A stretch of 64,000 nt of DNA from Ardenticatenaceae bacterium (GCA_020634565.1 JACKBN010000008.1:124001-188000), one strand, 5' to 3'; counted from the first letter of the stretch, positions 19,544 through 28,580 are shown. Numbers and translations are program-made. Notes: a model not told the origin generated them from the letters alone.

Positions 19544-22366
19544 ATGAACATATGGCATGAGTTCCACGGGCCAAACGCTGGCTACATTTTGGAGCTATAC
19601 GAAAAATACCAACAAGATCCCAATTCGGTGGATGCCGCTACGCGTGAGCAGTTTGAGCAGTGGCAGCCCCCGCTAGAATTCAGGCAAAACGGACATGGGG
19701 CACCAACAGAATCTGCTTCGGCAAGCGCTGCCCCTGCCTACCAACCCGAAAAAATCATGGGCGCGGTCAATCTGGCGCAAAGCATTCGCAAATTTGGCCA
19801 CATGGCCAGCCAGATCGATCCACTGGGGCTGTTTAATCCTCCCGGCGACCCCGATCTCGATTTAGAAACCCACCACATCACCGAAGCGGACCTGGCTGAG
19901 CTCCCAGCCAGCCTGATTGGTGGCCCCGCTGCCGAAAATGCAGCCAATGCCAAAGAGGCCATCGACAACCTGCGCCAGATTTACTCGGCCAGCATTGGCT
20001 TTGATTACGCGCACGTGCGCGTGCCCGCCGAGCGGCAGTGGCTGCAAGAGATGGTAGAAACGCGTCGCTTCCGCCCGCCCCACACGCCACTCAATACCCA
20101 GGCGCTGCTGAGCCGCCTGACCGAAGTGGAAACGTTCGAGCTGTTTTTGCACCGCATTTTCCCCGGCAAAACGCGCTTTTCCATTGAAGGTCTGGACATG
20201 ATGGTGCCGATGCTGGATGAGATTATTGGCGGGGCCGCCGAGGCCGACGTGTTCAACGTGCTCATCGGCATGGCCCATCGCGGGCGGCTGAACGTATTGG
20301 CTCACATTTTAAGACGGCCGTACGAAGAAATCCTCACCCAGTTCAAAGACCCCGCCCAGCAAAGCCGCTACGAAGGGCGCAACTACCGCGGCTGGACCGG
20401 CGACGTGAAGTACCATGCCGGAGCCAACCGCACGGTTGATTTTGAAGGGGATGACGTGGTTGACCTCGTCATCAAAATGGCCCCCAATCCCAGCCATCTG
20501 GAGCATGTCAATCCGGTGGTGGTGGGCATGGCGCGGGCCGCCGGTACGCTGGTGAACGAGCCGGGCCAGCCACAATTTAATCATAAAATTACACTACCCA
20601 TTCTCATTCACGGTGACGCGGCGTTTTCTGGCCAGGGCATTGTGGCCGAGACGCTGAACATGCACCGGCTGCGCGGCTACCGTGTGGGCGGCACCATTCA
20701 CATCATCGCCAACAATCAGGTTGGTTTTACCACCAATTACTGGTCCAGCCGCAGCACTCGCTACGCCAGCGATCTGGCCAAAGGCTTCAAGATTCCCATT
20801 GTGCACGTCAACGCCGATGACCCGGAAGCGTGCATCGAAGTGGCCCGGCTGGCCATCGCCTACCGGCAAAAGTTCCAGGAAGATTTCCTGATTGATCTGG
20901 TCGGCTATCGGCGCTACGGCCATAACGAAGGGGATGAACCGCGCTTTACCCAGCCGCGTATGTACCAGGCAGTAGACGCCTTGCCCACCGTACGTGAACT
21001 ATGGGCCAATACGCTGGTAAAACGGGGCGACATTGCGGAGGATGAGCCAAGCAAGCTGATTGACGCCAAGATGAGCGACCTGCAACAAACGTATGAATCG
21101 CTCAAACTGGAAGAGATTGCGGATACGCTGGAGCCACAGGCAGAGTTACCACCCAAAGGCGCGGCGAAACAGGCAGCAACGGCCGTTTCCGCCAACATGC
21201 TCCAGGAACTAAACAACGCCTTGCTAGACATCCCCGCCGACTTCAACGTCAACAGCAAGCTGGCCCGCGCCATGAAAAAGCGGCGTAATGCCCTGGATAC
21301 GGCTACTGAGCGCAGCATCGACTGGGCCACGGCTGAAGACCTGGCCCTCGCCTCCATTTTGGCCGATGGCACCGCCATTCGCCTGACGGGCGAAGATGTA
21401 GAGCGCGGCACGTTTAGCCACCGGCATGCCCTACTGCGCGACGGGGAAAACGGCGGCATCTACATTCCGCTGCAAAATATTCCCCAAGCCCAAGCCGCCT
21501 TTGAAATACGTAACAGCCCCCTATCGGAAAATGCCGCCATTGGCTTTGAATATGGCTACAACATCGAGGCGCCTGAGCGGCTGGTGATTTGGGAAGCGCA
21601 GTACGGCGATTTTATTAACACCGCCCAGGCCATCATTGACGAATACGTCGTCAGCGGCTACGCGAAGTGGGAGCAAACGCCCTCGCTGGTGCTGCTGCTG
21701 CCGCACGGCTATGAAGGCCAGGGACCCGATCACTCATCGGGCCGGTTGGAACGCTTTTTGCAGCTGGCAGCCAAAACCAACATGCGCATCGCCTACCCCA
21801 CTACCGCCGCCCAATATTTTCATCTGCTGCGGCGGCAGGCGGCGCTGCTGCAAACTGATCCGCTGCCGTTGATTGTGATGACGCCGAAGAGCTTGCTGCG
21901 CCATGCACTCTCGGCCTCGACACCGCAAGAGTTGGCAACACAAAGCTGGCAAGAGGTGCTCGATGATCCCAACACCACCGAGGAAAACGCCGCCGACGTG
22001 CGCCGTCTGGTGCTGTGCAGCGGCAAGGTCTATGTTGATCTGGCAGAAGTACAGGCCAACCAGTCTGAGTTTGCCGTGGCGGTGGCCCGCGTGGAGCAGC
22101 TGTACAGCTTCCCCGGAGCCGAAATCGAAGCGGTGCTGACGCGCTATCCCAACCTGGAAGAAGTGGTCTGGCTGCAAGAAGAACCGGCCAACATGGGCGC
22201 CTGGGAGTTTATGCGTTGGCGGCTGGATGAGGTGATAAACGGCCGTTGGCCCTTACGGTATATCGGCCGTCCCCGTCGCGCCAGCCCCGCCGAAGGCTCC
22301 AGCGCCTGGCACCGGCGTAACCAGAAGGCAATTACAGAGCACGCATTCAAATTTGAAGAAGAATAA
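19544..22366 (+). CDS. sucA: 2-oxoglutarate dehydrogenase E1 component
   Basis: A 940-residue thiamine-diphosphate E1 that decarboxylates 2-oxoglutarate and passes the succinyl group to SucB. The short N-terminal region (PNAGYILELYEKYQQDP) is the E2-docking segment. AHRGRLNVLAH, HGDAAFSGQGIVAETLNM and IIANNQVGFTT are hallmarks of the substrate and TPP-Mg sites. The C-terminal half contains the transketolase-like pyrimidine domain (GYEGQGPDHSSGRLERFLQ). Length matches the family (about 930). The ATG at 19544 is preferred over a GTG 27 nt upstream that would add a non-conserved basic peptide. sucB follows; no lpd gene is in the window. Confidence 0.95.
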   Translation: MNIWHEFHGPNAGYILELYEKYQQDPNSVDAATREQFEQWQPPLEFRQNGHGAPTESASASAAPAYQPEKIMGAVNLAQSIRKFGHMASQIDPLGLFNPPGDPDLDLETHHITEADLAELPASLIGGPAAENAANAKEAIDNLRQIYSASIGFDYAHVRVPAERQWLQEMVETRRFRPPHTPLNTQALLSRLTEVETFELFLHRIFPGKTRFSIEGLDMMVPMLDEIIGGAAEADVFNVLIGMAHRGRLNVLAHILRRPYEEILTQFKDPAQQSRYEGRNYRGWTGDVKYHAGANRTVDFEGDDVVDLVIKMAPNPSHLEHVNPVVVGMARAAGTLVNEPGQPQFNHKITLPILIHGDAAFSGQGIVAETLNMHRLRGYRVGGTIHIIANNQVGFTTNYWSSRSTRYASDLAKGFKIPIVHVNADDPEACIEVARLAIAYRQKFQEDFLIDLVGYRRYGHNEGDEPRFTQPRMYQAVDALPTVRELWANTLVKRGDIAEDEPSKLIDAKMSDLQQTYESLKLEEIADTLEPQAELPPKGAAKQAATAVSANMLQELNNALLDIPADFNVNSKLARAMKKRRNALDTATERSIDWATAEDLALASILADGTAIRLTGEDVERGTFSHRHALLRDGENGGIYIPLQNIPQAQAAFEIRNSPLSENAAIGFEYGYNIEAPERLVIWEAQYGDFINTAQAIIDEYVVSGYAKWEQTPSLVLLLPHGYEGQGPDHSSGRLERFLQLAAKTNMRIAYPTTAAQYFHLLRRQAALLQTDPLPLIVMTPKSLLRHALSASTPQELATQSWQEVLDDPNTTEENAADVRRLVLCSGKVYVDLAEVQANQSEFAVAVARVEQLYSFPGAEIEAVLTRYPNLEEVVWLQEEPANMGAWEFMRWRLDEVINGRWPLRYIGRPRRASPAEGSSAWHRRNQKAITEHAFKFEEE

Positions 22367-22372
22367 AAAGTG

Positions 22373-22432
22373 GCAAGTGTGCAAGTGACAGGTGTGCAAG
22401 TCCCATCCTAACTTGCACACCTGCACACTTGC
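22373..22432 (+). terminator. Large inverted repeat between sucA and sucB
   Basis: Arms 22373-22401 and 22411-22432, made of tandem GTGTGCAAGT-type words, pair over about 20 bases with a 9-nt loop. No T-run follows, so it may attenuate or protect the sucA transcript rather than end it. sucB begins only 20 nt later. Confidence 0.5.
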
Positions 22433-22452
22433 AGACTCAAAACGAGGAACCA

Positions 22453-23697
22453 ATGACTGTCGAAATTAAAGTACCAGAAATGGGCGAATCGGTTGTTGAA
22501 GCAACCGTGGGCGAATGGCTCAAAAAAGAAGGCGACACGGTCAACCTGGGGGATGTCCTGGTCGAATTAGAAACTGACAAGGTGGATGTGGAAGTTGGCG
22601 CGGAATCATCGGGCGTGCTGCGCAAAATTGCGGCGCAAAGCGGCGATGACGTCCAGGTGGGTGATGTGCTCGGCATTATCGAGCCAAATGGCGGCGCCAC
22701 CCCGGCTGACGATAACCAGGAAGCGGCTCAACCCGAAGAAGCAACCGCGCAGCCTGAGGCTACAAACAAAACCGAGAAGGAACCAGCCGAAAAAATCACC
22801 CCCGTGGCCCAGCGCATGGCCAGCGAAGAGGGTGTGGACGTTACAAAAGTAAAAGGCAGCGGCCCCGGCGGCAAGGTGACCAAACAGGACGTCGCCAAGC
22901 TGCTGGAATCGGCCAAGCCCATCTCCAAGAGCGCCAAACCAGCGGAAATGCAGCCCCGGAAACCAGCGGCACCGCCTACCGCCAGCAGCAAGGCAGATCC
23001 GCGAGAAGAACGCGTCAAAATGTCACGCCGCCGCCGCACCATTGCCGCCCGTCTGGTAGAAGCGCAGCAAACGGCCGCTATGCTCACCACCTTCAACGAA
23101 ATCGACATGAGCGCCGTGATGGAGCTGCGCAAGCGGCGGCAAGATGCGTTTGTGCAACGGCATGGCGTGAAGGTTGGCTTCACCTCCTTCTTCGTGAAAG
23201 CAACGGTGGGCGCGCTTAAAGCATTCCCGCGCCTGAATGCGGAGATTGATGGCGACGAGATGGTGTTGAAAAGCTACTACGACATCGGTATTGCCGTGGG
23301 CGCGGAGGAAGGGCTGGTTGTGCCCGTGCTGCGCGATGCCGACCGGATGAGCTTTGCCCAGATTGAACAGCAAACCAAAGAGTTTGCTCAAAAATCGCGT
23401 GATGGGTCGCTGTCGCTGGAGGATTTGCGTGGCGGTACCTTTACCATCACCAACGGTGGGGTGTTTGGCTCGATGCTCAGCACGCCGATTTTAAATCCGC
23501 CGCAGGTGGGCATCTTGGGGCTACACAACATTGTGGAGCGCCCGGTGGCTATCAACGGCGAGATGGCCATCCGGCCCATCATGTACGTGGCGCTGAGCTA
23601 CGACCACCGCATTGTAGACGGCCGTGAGGCGGTGCAGTTCCTGGTGCGGGTGAAAGAGCTCATCGAAGACCCGGAAAGCTTGCTGCTGGAAGGGTAA
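22453..23697 (+). CDS. sucB: 2-oxoglutarate dehydrogenase E2 (dihydrolipoyl succinyltransferase)
   Basis: A 414-residue E2. The N-terminal lipoyl domain (about 1-80) carries the lipoylated Lys in ELETDKVDVEV. A Glu/Ala/Pro-rich linker follows, then a peripheral subunit-binding domain (about 115-155, VAQRMASEEGVDVTKVKGSG) and the catalytic domain with SYDHRIVDGREA near the C-terminus. It moves the succinyl group from SucA to CoA. The ATG at 22453 follows ACGAGGAACC; the upstream in-frame ATG adds residues not found in the family. It could in principle be a branched-chain E2, but the SucA partner makes 2-oxoglutarate the better call. Confidence 0.94.
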   Translation: MTVEIKVPEMGESVVEATVGEWLKKEGDTVNLGDVLVELETDKVDVEVGAESSGVLRKIAAQSGDDVQVGDVLGIIEPNGGATPADDNQEAAQPEEATAQPEATNKTEKEPAEKITPVAQRMASEEGVDVTKVKGSGPGGKVTKQDVAKLLESAKPISKSAKPAEMQPRKPAAPPTASSKADPREERVKMSRRRRTIAARLVEAQQTAAMLTTFNEIDMSAVMELRKRRQDAFVQRHGVKVGFTSFFVKATVGALKAFPRLNAEIDGDEMVLKSYYDIGIAVGAEEGLVVPVLRDADRMSFAQIEQQTKEFAQKSRDGSLSLEDLRGGTFTITNGGVFGSMLSTPILNPPQVGILGLHNIVERPVAINGEMAIRPIMYVALSYDHRIVDGREAVQFLVRVKELIEDPESLLLEG

Positions 23698-23788
23698 GTA
23701 ATGCCGTGTAGATTGGGCCATTCTTGAAGATTGGCCCAATCTTGGAGCAAAGGCACTGTAGGTGCTGAATGCTTCAAAGGGCCTCAGC

Positions 23789-24175
23789 ATGACAGTTAGG
23801 GATGGTTTGCTTAAACGGAACGGCCGTATTGGGTTTACCTTCGCCTTTATCGCCTCAGGTATTGCCCATTTTCTATCACCACGCCTTTTTATTGCCCTAA
23901 TTCCCAAGCGGGTGCCGGGACGGCCGTTTCTCGTTTACATCTCTGGGCTGGTGGAATTATTGCTGGCGGTGGGACTGTGGCAGAAGCGCTGGCGCAAGCT
24001 GGCGGCGCAGGGAACGCTGGGCCTCATGCTGCTCTTTTTGCCGCTGCATGTGGTGGATATTTTTCGGGAAAAGCCAATTGCGGGGGGACGGAAGTGGACG
24101 GCCGTTCTTCGGCTCATCGCCCAGTTTGGCTTAATTGGTTTGGCGAAAGAGATGACAACCGACAAAATCACCTAA
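23789..24175 (+). CDS. DoxX-like integral membrane protein
   Basis: A 128-residue protein with about four hydrophobic helices in the DoxX-like pattern. These include a first helix with FAFIASGIAHFLSP, a short charged loop, then VYISGLVELLLAVGLW, the family's usual second motif. DoxX-like proteins are small membrane proteins of poorly defined function, often linked to redox or quinone processes. Two starts are possible: ATG at 23789 with AAAGGG 8 nt upstream (used here) or GTG at 23762. Three ACGGCCGT copies lie within its 387 bases. It is read in the same direction as sucB but is probably independent. Confidence 0.8.
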   Translation: MTVRDGLLKRNGRIGFTFAFIASGIAHFLSPRLFIALIPKRVPGRPFLVYISGLVELLLAVGLWQKRWRKLAAQGTLGLMLLFLPLHVVDIFREKPIAGGRKWTAVLRLIAQFGLIGLAKEMTTDKIT

Positions 24176-24528
24176 AGTAACGTCCTCCCAATGTTTAACA
24201 ATTTAGTTGGGAAGCTGTCCTTTCGAGGTCCCCCGAGAAATCTTTCTACTCGCAAAAATGAAAGATTCCTCACTCCGAAGACTTCGTTCGGAATGACAAC
24301 TTCAGGCTCATTTTTGTTCGTAAATTACAGACTTTGTAATCTTTTTTAGCCGTCCCCCTTCCAGCATTTGGCAGATGATGCGTATGGTTTCGACGCTGAC
24401 GGGGCAAACCCGCCCCAGCAGACATGATCTGTTCTTTGTATTCAGATGTAAAAGTGGGGATTTGAGAAACGTTTGAGTTCACCAACTACTATGATTCACA
24501 TCTACGCAAACAACTTTTTGCCACCACA
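24176..24528. other. Intergenic region with a dispersed hairpin repeat and a coding remnant
   Basis: This stretch has no intact gene. At 24263-24300 lies a short hairpin word (ATTCCTCACTCCGAAG...TTCGGAATGA), typical of dispersed intergenic repeats. On the minus strand (about 24330-24420) an open piece reads SVETIRIICQMLEGGR followed by a TGA; it looks like a gene end whose start is lost. It has no ACGGCCGT copies. Together with the tandem repeat that follows, this is the largest non-coding block with intact flanks in the window. Confidence 0.45.
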
Positions 24529-24562
24529 GGAGCGTCTTCATGCGTGATGACGCTCCTTTTTT
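24529..24562 (+). terminator. Strong intrinsic terminator without an upstream gene
   Basis: GGAGCGTC (24529-24536) pairs perfectly with GACGCTCC (24549-24556), followed by TTTTTT. It is a textbook plus-strand terminator, yet no plus-strand gene lies within 350 nt upstream. It may end an unrecognised small RNA or be left over from a lost gene. Confidence 0.7.
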
Positions 24563-24565
24563 CTG

Positions 24566-24898
24566 CTAAACATCCCAAAACAGCGTGAATAAGCTCATTT
24601 AGTCTACCAACTACATGAAAACACGTCTGTTTGCGCTATTTCAATCTACTAAACCAGCTTTTGCTTATGGATAAACACCCTCTTAGCGCACCAACTGTCT
24701 GTATTTTGCTTGTTTTGGCTCCATTTTGCTGCTAAACCAGCCTTTGCTTATCAATAAACGTCCCGTTAGCACGCCAACGGTCCTTATTCACGTCTGTTTT
24801 GGCTCCTTCAGCTCACCAAACCAGCCTTTACTTATGGATGGACGTTCTTTCAACGCACCAACTGTCTATACGCGAGCATGGGGCGCACCATCATCAGC
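24566..24898 (+). repeat. Four tandem ~83-bp degenerate repeat units
   Basis: Units start at 24566, 24649, 24732 and 24816 (spacings 83, 83, 84). Each opens with CTAAAC(C)A-type sequence and, about 40 bases on, contains a CACCAACTG-like word, followed by a CGTCTGTTTTGGCTCC-like word. Units 2-4 share CCAGC-TTTGCTTAT. The copies differ by about 20-30%. The last unit runs into the end of the GNAT gene. Confidence 0.75.
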
Positions 24899-25358
24899 CC
24901 AGGTATTTAATGAGTTGGAGGCAGGGGTTGGCTTCACCCCAAAGATCGGGAAACTCTTCCAGAGGTCGAAAGCCTACGCTCAGGTAGAATTGGCGGGTAC
25001 GGCCGTATCCCACATCTGGATGCCGCGCACTGAGCGTTTTAACCTGCAAGAACTCAACTTTTTGCTCACGTAGATAGGCTTCGCTGGCAGCCAGCAGCGC
25101 CCGCCCCACCCCATGCCGGTGCCACTCGGGCAAAACAGCCATCACATGAATTTCGGCGGCGTAGGGCGTATGCTGGTTAATGGTGAGAAAGCCAACCGGT
25201 TGATTATTGTGGAAAGCGAGGAAGGTGGGCAGAACGGCCGTATCGGCCACATACTGCCTGGTTGCTTCCTCAATGCCAAACCAGTCCGGCAGCGCCCGCA
25301 AAATCGGCTCACACAATTCAGATTGGCCGAGCAAGGGTCCTTGAATTTCTATGTTCAT
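24894..25358 (-). CDS. GNAT-family N-acetyltransferase
   Basis: A 154-residue acetyltransferase of the GNAT fold. The acetyl-CoA site is visible as IHVMAVLPEWHRHGVGRALLAA, with the V-x-x-x-x-R/H-x-G-x-G/A loop (motif A), followed by a FYLSVGFRPLEEF segment (motif B). It transfers acetyl groups to an amine; the acceptor is unknown. The start at 25358 (MNIEIQGPLL) has an in-frame ATG but no strong ribosome site. Its 3' end abuts the tandem repeats, and its upstream end lies against the second AAACCTGACAG repeat element. Confidence 0.85.
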   Translation of the reverse strand: MNIEIQGPLLGQSELCEPILRALPDWFGIEEATRQYVADTAVLPTFLAFHNNQPVGFLTINQHTPYAAEIHVMAVLPEWHRHGVGRALLAASEAYLREQKVEFLQVKTLSARHPDVGYGRTRQFYLSVGFRPLEEFPDLWGEANPCLQLIKYLG

Positions 25359-25369
25359 CGTTTGCTAAA

Positions 25370-25463
25370 AAACCTGACAGGTTTTCAAAGTATCTGCAAA
25401 ACAAACCCTCTTTGCCCAGCAAAGAATCTTGCCGCAAAGAAGCGCTGTAAACCTGTCAGGTTT
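25370..25463. repeat. AAACCTGACAG inverted-repeat element, copy 2
   Basis: The same arms as at 16034-16097 (AAACCTGACAG at 25370-25380, CTGTCAGGTTT at 25453-25463) with a 72-nt interior, different from copy 1. The right arm reaches into the 3' end of purB. The conserved arms with variable interiors suggest a dispersed palindromic element. Confidence 0.65.
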
Positions 25464-26859
25464 GCGAAATTACCTCTCTGACAGTTTGGGCGAAGGTTTG
25501 GGCGCGAGTAACGGCCGTTCCCACATGCCCCTCTGCTCGCATCAACTCTTTCACCTGTTCCACCGCTAAAAACTGCCCAATTCGCTCATCGGCCAGCAGC
25601 AGCTCAACCAATGGATTTGGCTGCCCTTCGCGCAGTGCCCCCCATGCCTGCAAACTGGCTTCCCGAATCCATTCGTGCCCGTCCTGGCGGCTGGCGCCAG
25701 CGGCAACCAGGGCCATCAACACCCGCTCCGTGGCGGCAAATGGCCCGTAGATGGCCATGTTGCGGGCAATCGCTTCCTCGTCAATCACCATCTCCGCCAC
25801 GATGCGGGTGGCGCGGCGCAGCAGCTCATCCGTGGCCAAAAAGCCTTCCGCCTGAAACAACCGCCGGTTAGCCGAATCGTCCAGGCTGCGCTCCAAAATC
25901 GCCTGGCTGGCGTTGTCCCAGGCCACGGCAGGCAGCCCGGCTACGTAACGCGCCAGCGAGCAAATATTTTCCGTGTTAATGGGGTTGCGCTTGAACGGCA
26001 TCGCCGACGAGCCAACCTGCTTTTTGCCAAACGGCTCCGCCCACTCGCCAAACAGCGGCGACTGCAACACGCGGAAATCCAGGGCAAATTTGTGCAGCGA
26101 GGCGGCGATGCCCGCCAACACCTGCTGCACGCGCAAATCCTGCTGGCGCGTGTACGTTTGCGTGGCGATGGGAAAATAAGGCAGTTCCAGCACCGCCATT
26201 GCCGCCGCTTCCATCTGCAAGGCATCCATCTTGGTTTCGGCCAGCAGCTCATCGTAGCCGGCCTGGGTGCCCACGGCACCCTTCAGCCCCTTGCCCCGGA
26301 GATTAACAATCAGCGCTTGGAGATTGCGATAATCTTCCAGCAAATCCTGCGCATAAACGGCAAAACGATAGCCCAACGTTGTGGGTTCGGCGGGTTGGAT
26401 GTGGGTGTGGGCCATGGTGGGGAGTACGGCCGTTTCTTCAATCCGGTCCGCCAATTTAACCAGTAACTGTTTGAGCTGATTTTGCAGCAAAACGGCCGCT
26501 TCGCGCAGCCGCAGCACATCCACATTGTCGGTGATATCCGCGCTGGTGGCCCCCCAATGGATGATGCCGCCACCCACCGCGCACTGCTCGGCAAAGGTGC
26601 GAATCTCAGCCATCACGTCGTGACGCGTTTCTTTCTCGATTTCCAAAGCACGCTCAATGTCGATTTGCTCGGCATGGGCCTGCAAATCGGCCAGCTGCTC
26701 AGCGCTAACCAACCCGGCCTGGTGCTGCGCCGTGGCCAGCGCCACCCAGACCTGTCGCATCAGCCGCCGCTTGTTCCGCTCTGACCAAATCTGGCGCATC
26801 GCTTCGCTGCCATAGCGCCAGGTGAAGGGTGAAATAAAAGTATCGTGTGTGAAATTCAT
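25456..26859 (-). CDS. purB: Adenylosuccinate lyase
   Basis: A 467-residue fumarase/aspartase-superfamily lyase that releases fumarate in two steps of purine synthesis (SAICAR to AICAR, adenylosuccinate to AMP). The family signature GSSAMPFKRNPINTEN, with the catalytic loop Ser, is at about residue 283. The HxxH-like motif THIQPAEPTTLGYR carries the general-acid His. It lies 108 nt downstream of guaB on the same strand, so two purine genes are clustered, with a pair of C/G-rich hairpins between them. No anomalies are seen apart from several ACGGCCGT copies. Confidence 0.95.
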   Translation of the reverse strand: MNFTHDTFISPFTWRYGSEAMRQIWSERNKRRLMRQVWVALATAQHQAGLVSAEQLADLQAHAEQIDIERALEIEKETRHDVMAEIRTFAEQCAVGGGIIHWGATSADITDNVDVLRLREAAVLLQNQLKQLLVKLADRIEETAVLPTMAHTHIQPAEPTTLGYRFAVYAQDLLEDYRNLQALIVNLRGKGLKGAVGTQAGYDELLAETKMDALQMEAAAMAVLELPYFPIATQTYTRQQDLRVQQVLAGIAASLHKFALDFRVLQSPLFGEWAEPFGKKQVGSSAMPFKRNPINTENICSLARYVAGLPAVAWDNASQAILERSLDDSANRRLFQAEGFLATDELLRRATRIVAEMVIDEEAIARNMAIYGPFAATERVLMALVAAGASRQDGHEWIREASLQAWGALREGQPNPLVELLLADERIGQFLAVEQVKELMRAEGHVGTAVTRAQTFAQTVREVISQT

Positions 26860-26894
26860 AGTTTAGAGTGGCCACTTCTTCACCCCCTCCCTCC

Positions 26895-26949
26895 CCCTCC
26901 CCCTGGCAGGGGGAGGGAATCTTGCTCCCTCTCCCTCGTTGGGAGAGGG
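26895..26949. repeat. Paired CCCTC/GAGGG hairpins between guaB and purB
   Basis: CCCTCCCCC/GGGGGAGGG (26895-26917) and CCCTCTCCC/GGGAGAGGG (26927-26949) form two strong hairpins. Such words are common intergenic repeats in many bacteria. They could reduce readthrough from guaB to purB, but no T-tract follows on the minus strand. Confidence 0.6.
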
Positions 26950-26967
26950 CTGGGGTGAGGGTAAAAA

Positions 26968-28461
26968 TTACCGCCGTACCTGATAGTTAGGCGCTTCTTT
27001 GGTAACCAAAATGCCATGCGGATGGCTTTCCAGCAGGCCCGCGTTGGTGATGCGCACGAAGCGGGCTTTCTCATGCAGCTCTGGCAAGTTGGCCGCGCCC
27101 ACATAGCCCATGCCGGAACGCAAGCCGCCCATCAGCTGGTAGGTCACGTCGGCCAGCTTGCCGCGATAGGGCACCTGCCCCTCCACACCTTCGGGCACCA
27201 GCTTGTCACGATCGGCGCGCACATTGCGGCCAGCGGTCACGCCGCTGCCGTAGCGATCGGCCCCGTGCCCCTGCATCGCCCCCAGGCTGCCCATACCGCG
27301 ATACACTTTGTAGCGACGCCCTTCGTACAAAATGATGTCGCCGGGGCTTTCTTCCAGACCTGCGAGCATGGAACCAAGCATCACCGCGTCGGCCCCAGCC
27401 GCCATCGCCTTGACGATGTCGCCGCTGTACTTGATGCCGCCATCGGCGATGCAGGGAACGTCGTGTTTGTGACATTCGGCGGCACTTTCCAGAACGGCCG
27501 TTAACTGGGGCATCCCGGCACCAGAAACCACCCGCGTCGTACAAATTGAGCCAGCGCCAATACCAATCTTGACAGCATCTGCCCCGGCCTTAACCAAATC
27601 GCGCACGCCTTCAGCGGTGGCGGCGTTGCCCGCAATGATGGGCAGGTTGGGATACCGATTTTTGGCTTCGCGCAAGGTTTGCAGCACCAGGGCAGTATGG
27701 CCATGAGCCGTGTCGATCACCGCTACATCTACCCCCGCTTTTACCAGCAGGTCCAGCCGAGCCAGCCCGGATTCCCCCACCCCAATCGCGGCGGCACAGA
27801 GAAGACGGCCGTCTTCACCAGCTGCCTGCATCGGGTAATTCACCTTCTTCTGAATGTCCTTCACCGTGATGAGACCCTTCAGATAACCTGCCTCGTCTAC
27901 CAACGGCAGCTTTTCAATGCGGTGACGATGCAAAATCTCTTTGGCTTCCTCCAACGTGGTGCCAACCTGGGCGGTCACCAGATTCTGGCTCGTCATAAAT
28001 TCATGCACCGGCTGCGGGCCGGGCTCAACAAAACGGGTATCTCGGTTGGTTAAAATGCCCACCAGCTTACCCTCGTCATCGGTGATGGGCACGCCAGAGA
28101 TGTGGTATCGGCTCATGAGCGCCTCGGCGTCAGCCAAAGTGTTGTCCGCACGCAGCGTCACCGGGTCTACAATCATCCCGGCCTCAGAGCGTTTAACCTT
28201 GTCCACTTCTTCCGCCTGCTCTTCTGGCGACAAGTTGCGATGAATGACGCCAATACCACCCAACCGCGCCAGGCCAATCGCCAGACGCGCCTCGGTTACT
28301 GTATCCATCGCTGCGGACAGCAGCGGGATATTCAGATACAAATTACCGGCCAGGCGGGTTTTTAAATCCACGTTGGCCGGTAGCACTTCGGAATATCCTG
28401 GGGTTAACAAGACATCATCAAATGTGAGCGCAAGCGCGCCGATTTTATCTCCAATTTCCAT
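26968..28461 (-). CDS. guaB: Inosine-5'-monophosphate dehydrogenase
   Basis: A 497-residue IMP dehydrogenase, which oxidises IMP to XMP with NAD. The TIM barrel begins with LTFDDVLLTPGYSEV. Two CBS domains occupy about 100-215 (YHISGVPITDDEGKLVG and KLPLVDEAGYLKGLIT). The catalytic loop is GIGAGSICTTRVVSG with the active Cys, and the flap follows with RYGSGVTAGRN. The start at 28461 (MEIGDKIGAL) is chosen because GAGGAG lies about 10 nt upstream. An upstream hairpin pair and terminator separate it from lgt. Confidence 0.96.
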   Translation of the reverse strand: MEIGDKIGALALTFDDVLLTPGYSEVLPANVDLKTRLAGNLYLNIPLLSAAMDTVTEARLAIGLARLGGIGVIHRNLSPEEQAEEVDKVKRSEAGMIVDPVTLRADNTLADAEALMSRYHISGVPITDDEGKLVGILTNRDTRFVEPGPQPVHEFMTSQNLVTAQVGTTLEEAKEILHRHRIEKLPLVDEAGYLKGLITVKDIQKKVNYPMQAAGEDGRLLCAAAIGVGESGLARLDLLVKAGVDVAVIDTAHGHTALVLQTLREAKNRYPNLPIIAGNAATAEGVRDLVKAGADAVKIGIGAGSICTTRVVSGAGMPQLTAVLESAAECHKHDVPCIADGGIKYSGDIVKAMAAGADAVMLGSMLAGLEESPGDIILYEGRRYKVYRGMGSLGAMQGHGADRYGSGVTAGRNVRADRDKLVPEGVEGQVPYRGKLADVTYQLMGGLRSGMGYVGAANLPELHEKARFVRITNAGLLESHPHGILVTKEAPNYQVRR

Positions 28462-28491
28462 CGTTTTTCTGCTCCTCATATCTTTAAGTAA

Positions 28492-28580
28492 GGGCAGGTC
28501 CAAGACCTACCCAAAACGTAAAACAAAACTGAGCTTGCTAAAGTGGCCATCAAAATAGGATGGCTGTTTAACAAGCTCAG
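28492..28580 (-). terminator. lgt terminator and guaB leader hairpin
   Basis: On the minus strand CTGAGCTTG (28580-28572) pairs with CAAGCTCAG (28537-28529), with an inner GCCATC/GATGGC stem. It is followed by TTTTGTTTT, giving a good terminator for lgt. Between it and guaB lies a second 9-bp stem (GGGTAGGTC/GACCTGCCC, 28492-28512), which may be part of the guaB leader. Confidence 0.6.

Noticed and set aside
24270..24485. Minus-strand open frame of 71 codons as a gene
   Set aside because: The better-looking coding stretch lies in another frame and lacks a start, so I treat it as a remnant within intergenic DNA.
24566..24898. Tandem repeats as a CRISPR array
   Set aside because: Units of about 83 bp have no conserved short repeat with unique spacers, and no cas genes are in the window.
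28492..28512. Purine riboswitch upstream of guaB
   Set aside because: Only a simple 9-bp hairpin is present, with no three-way junction or conserved purine core.
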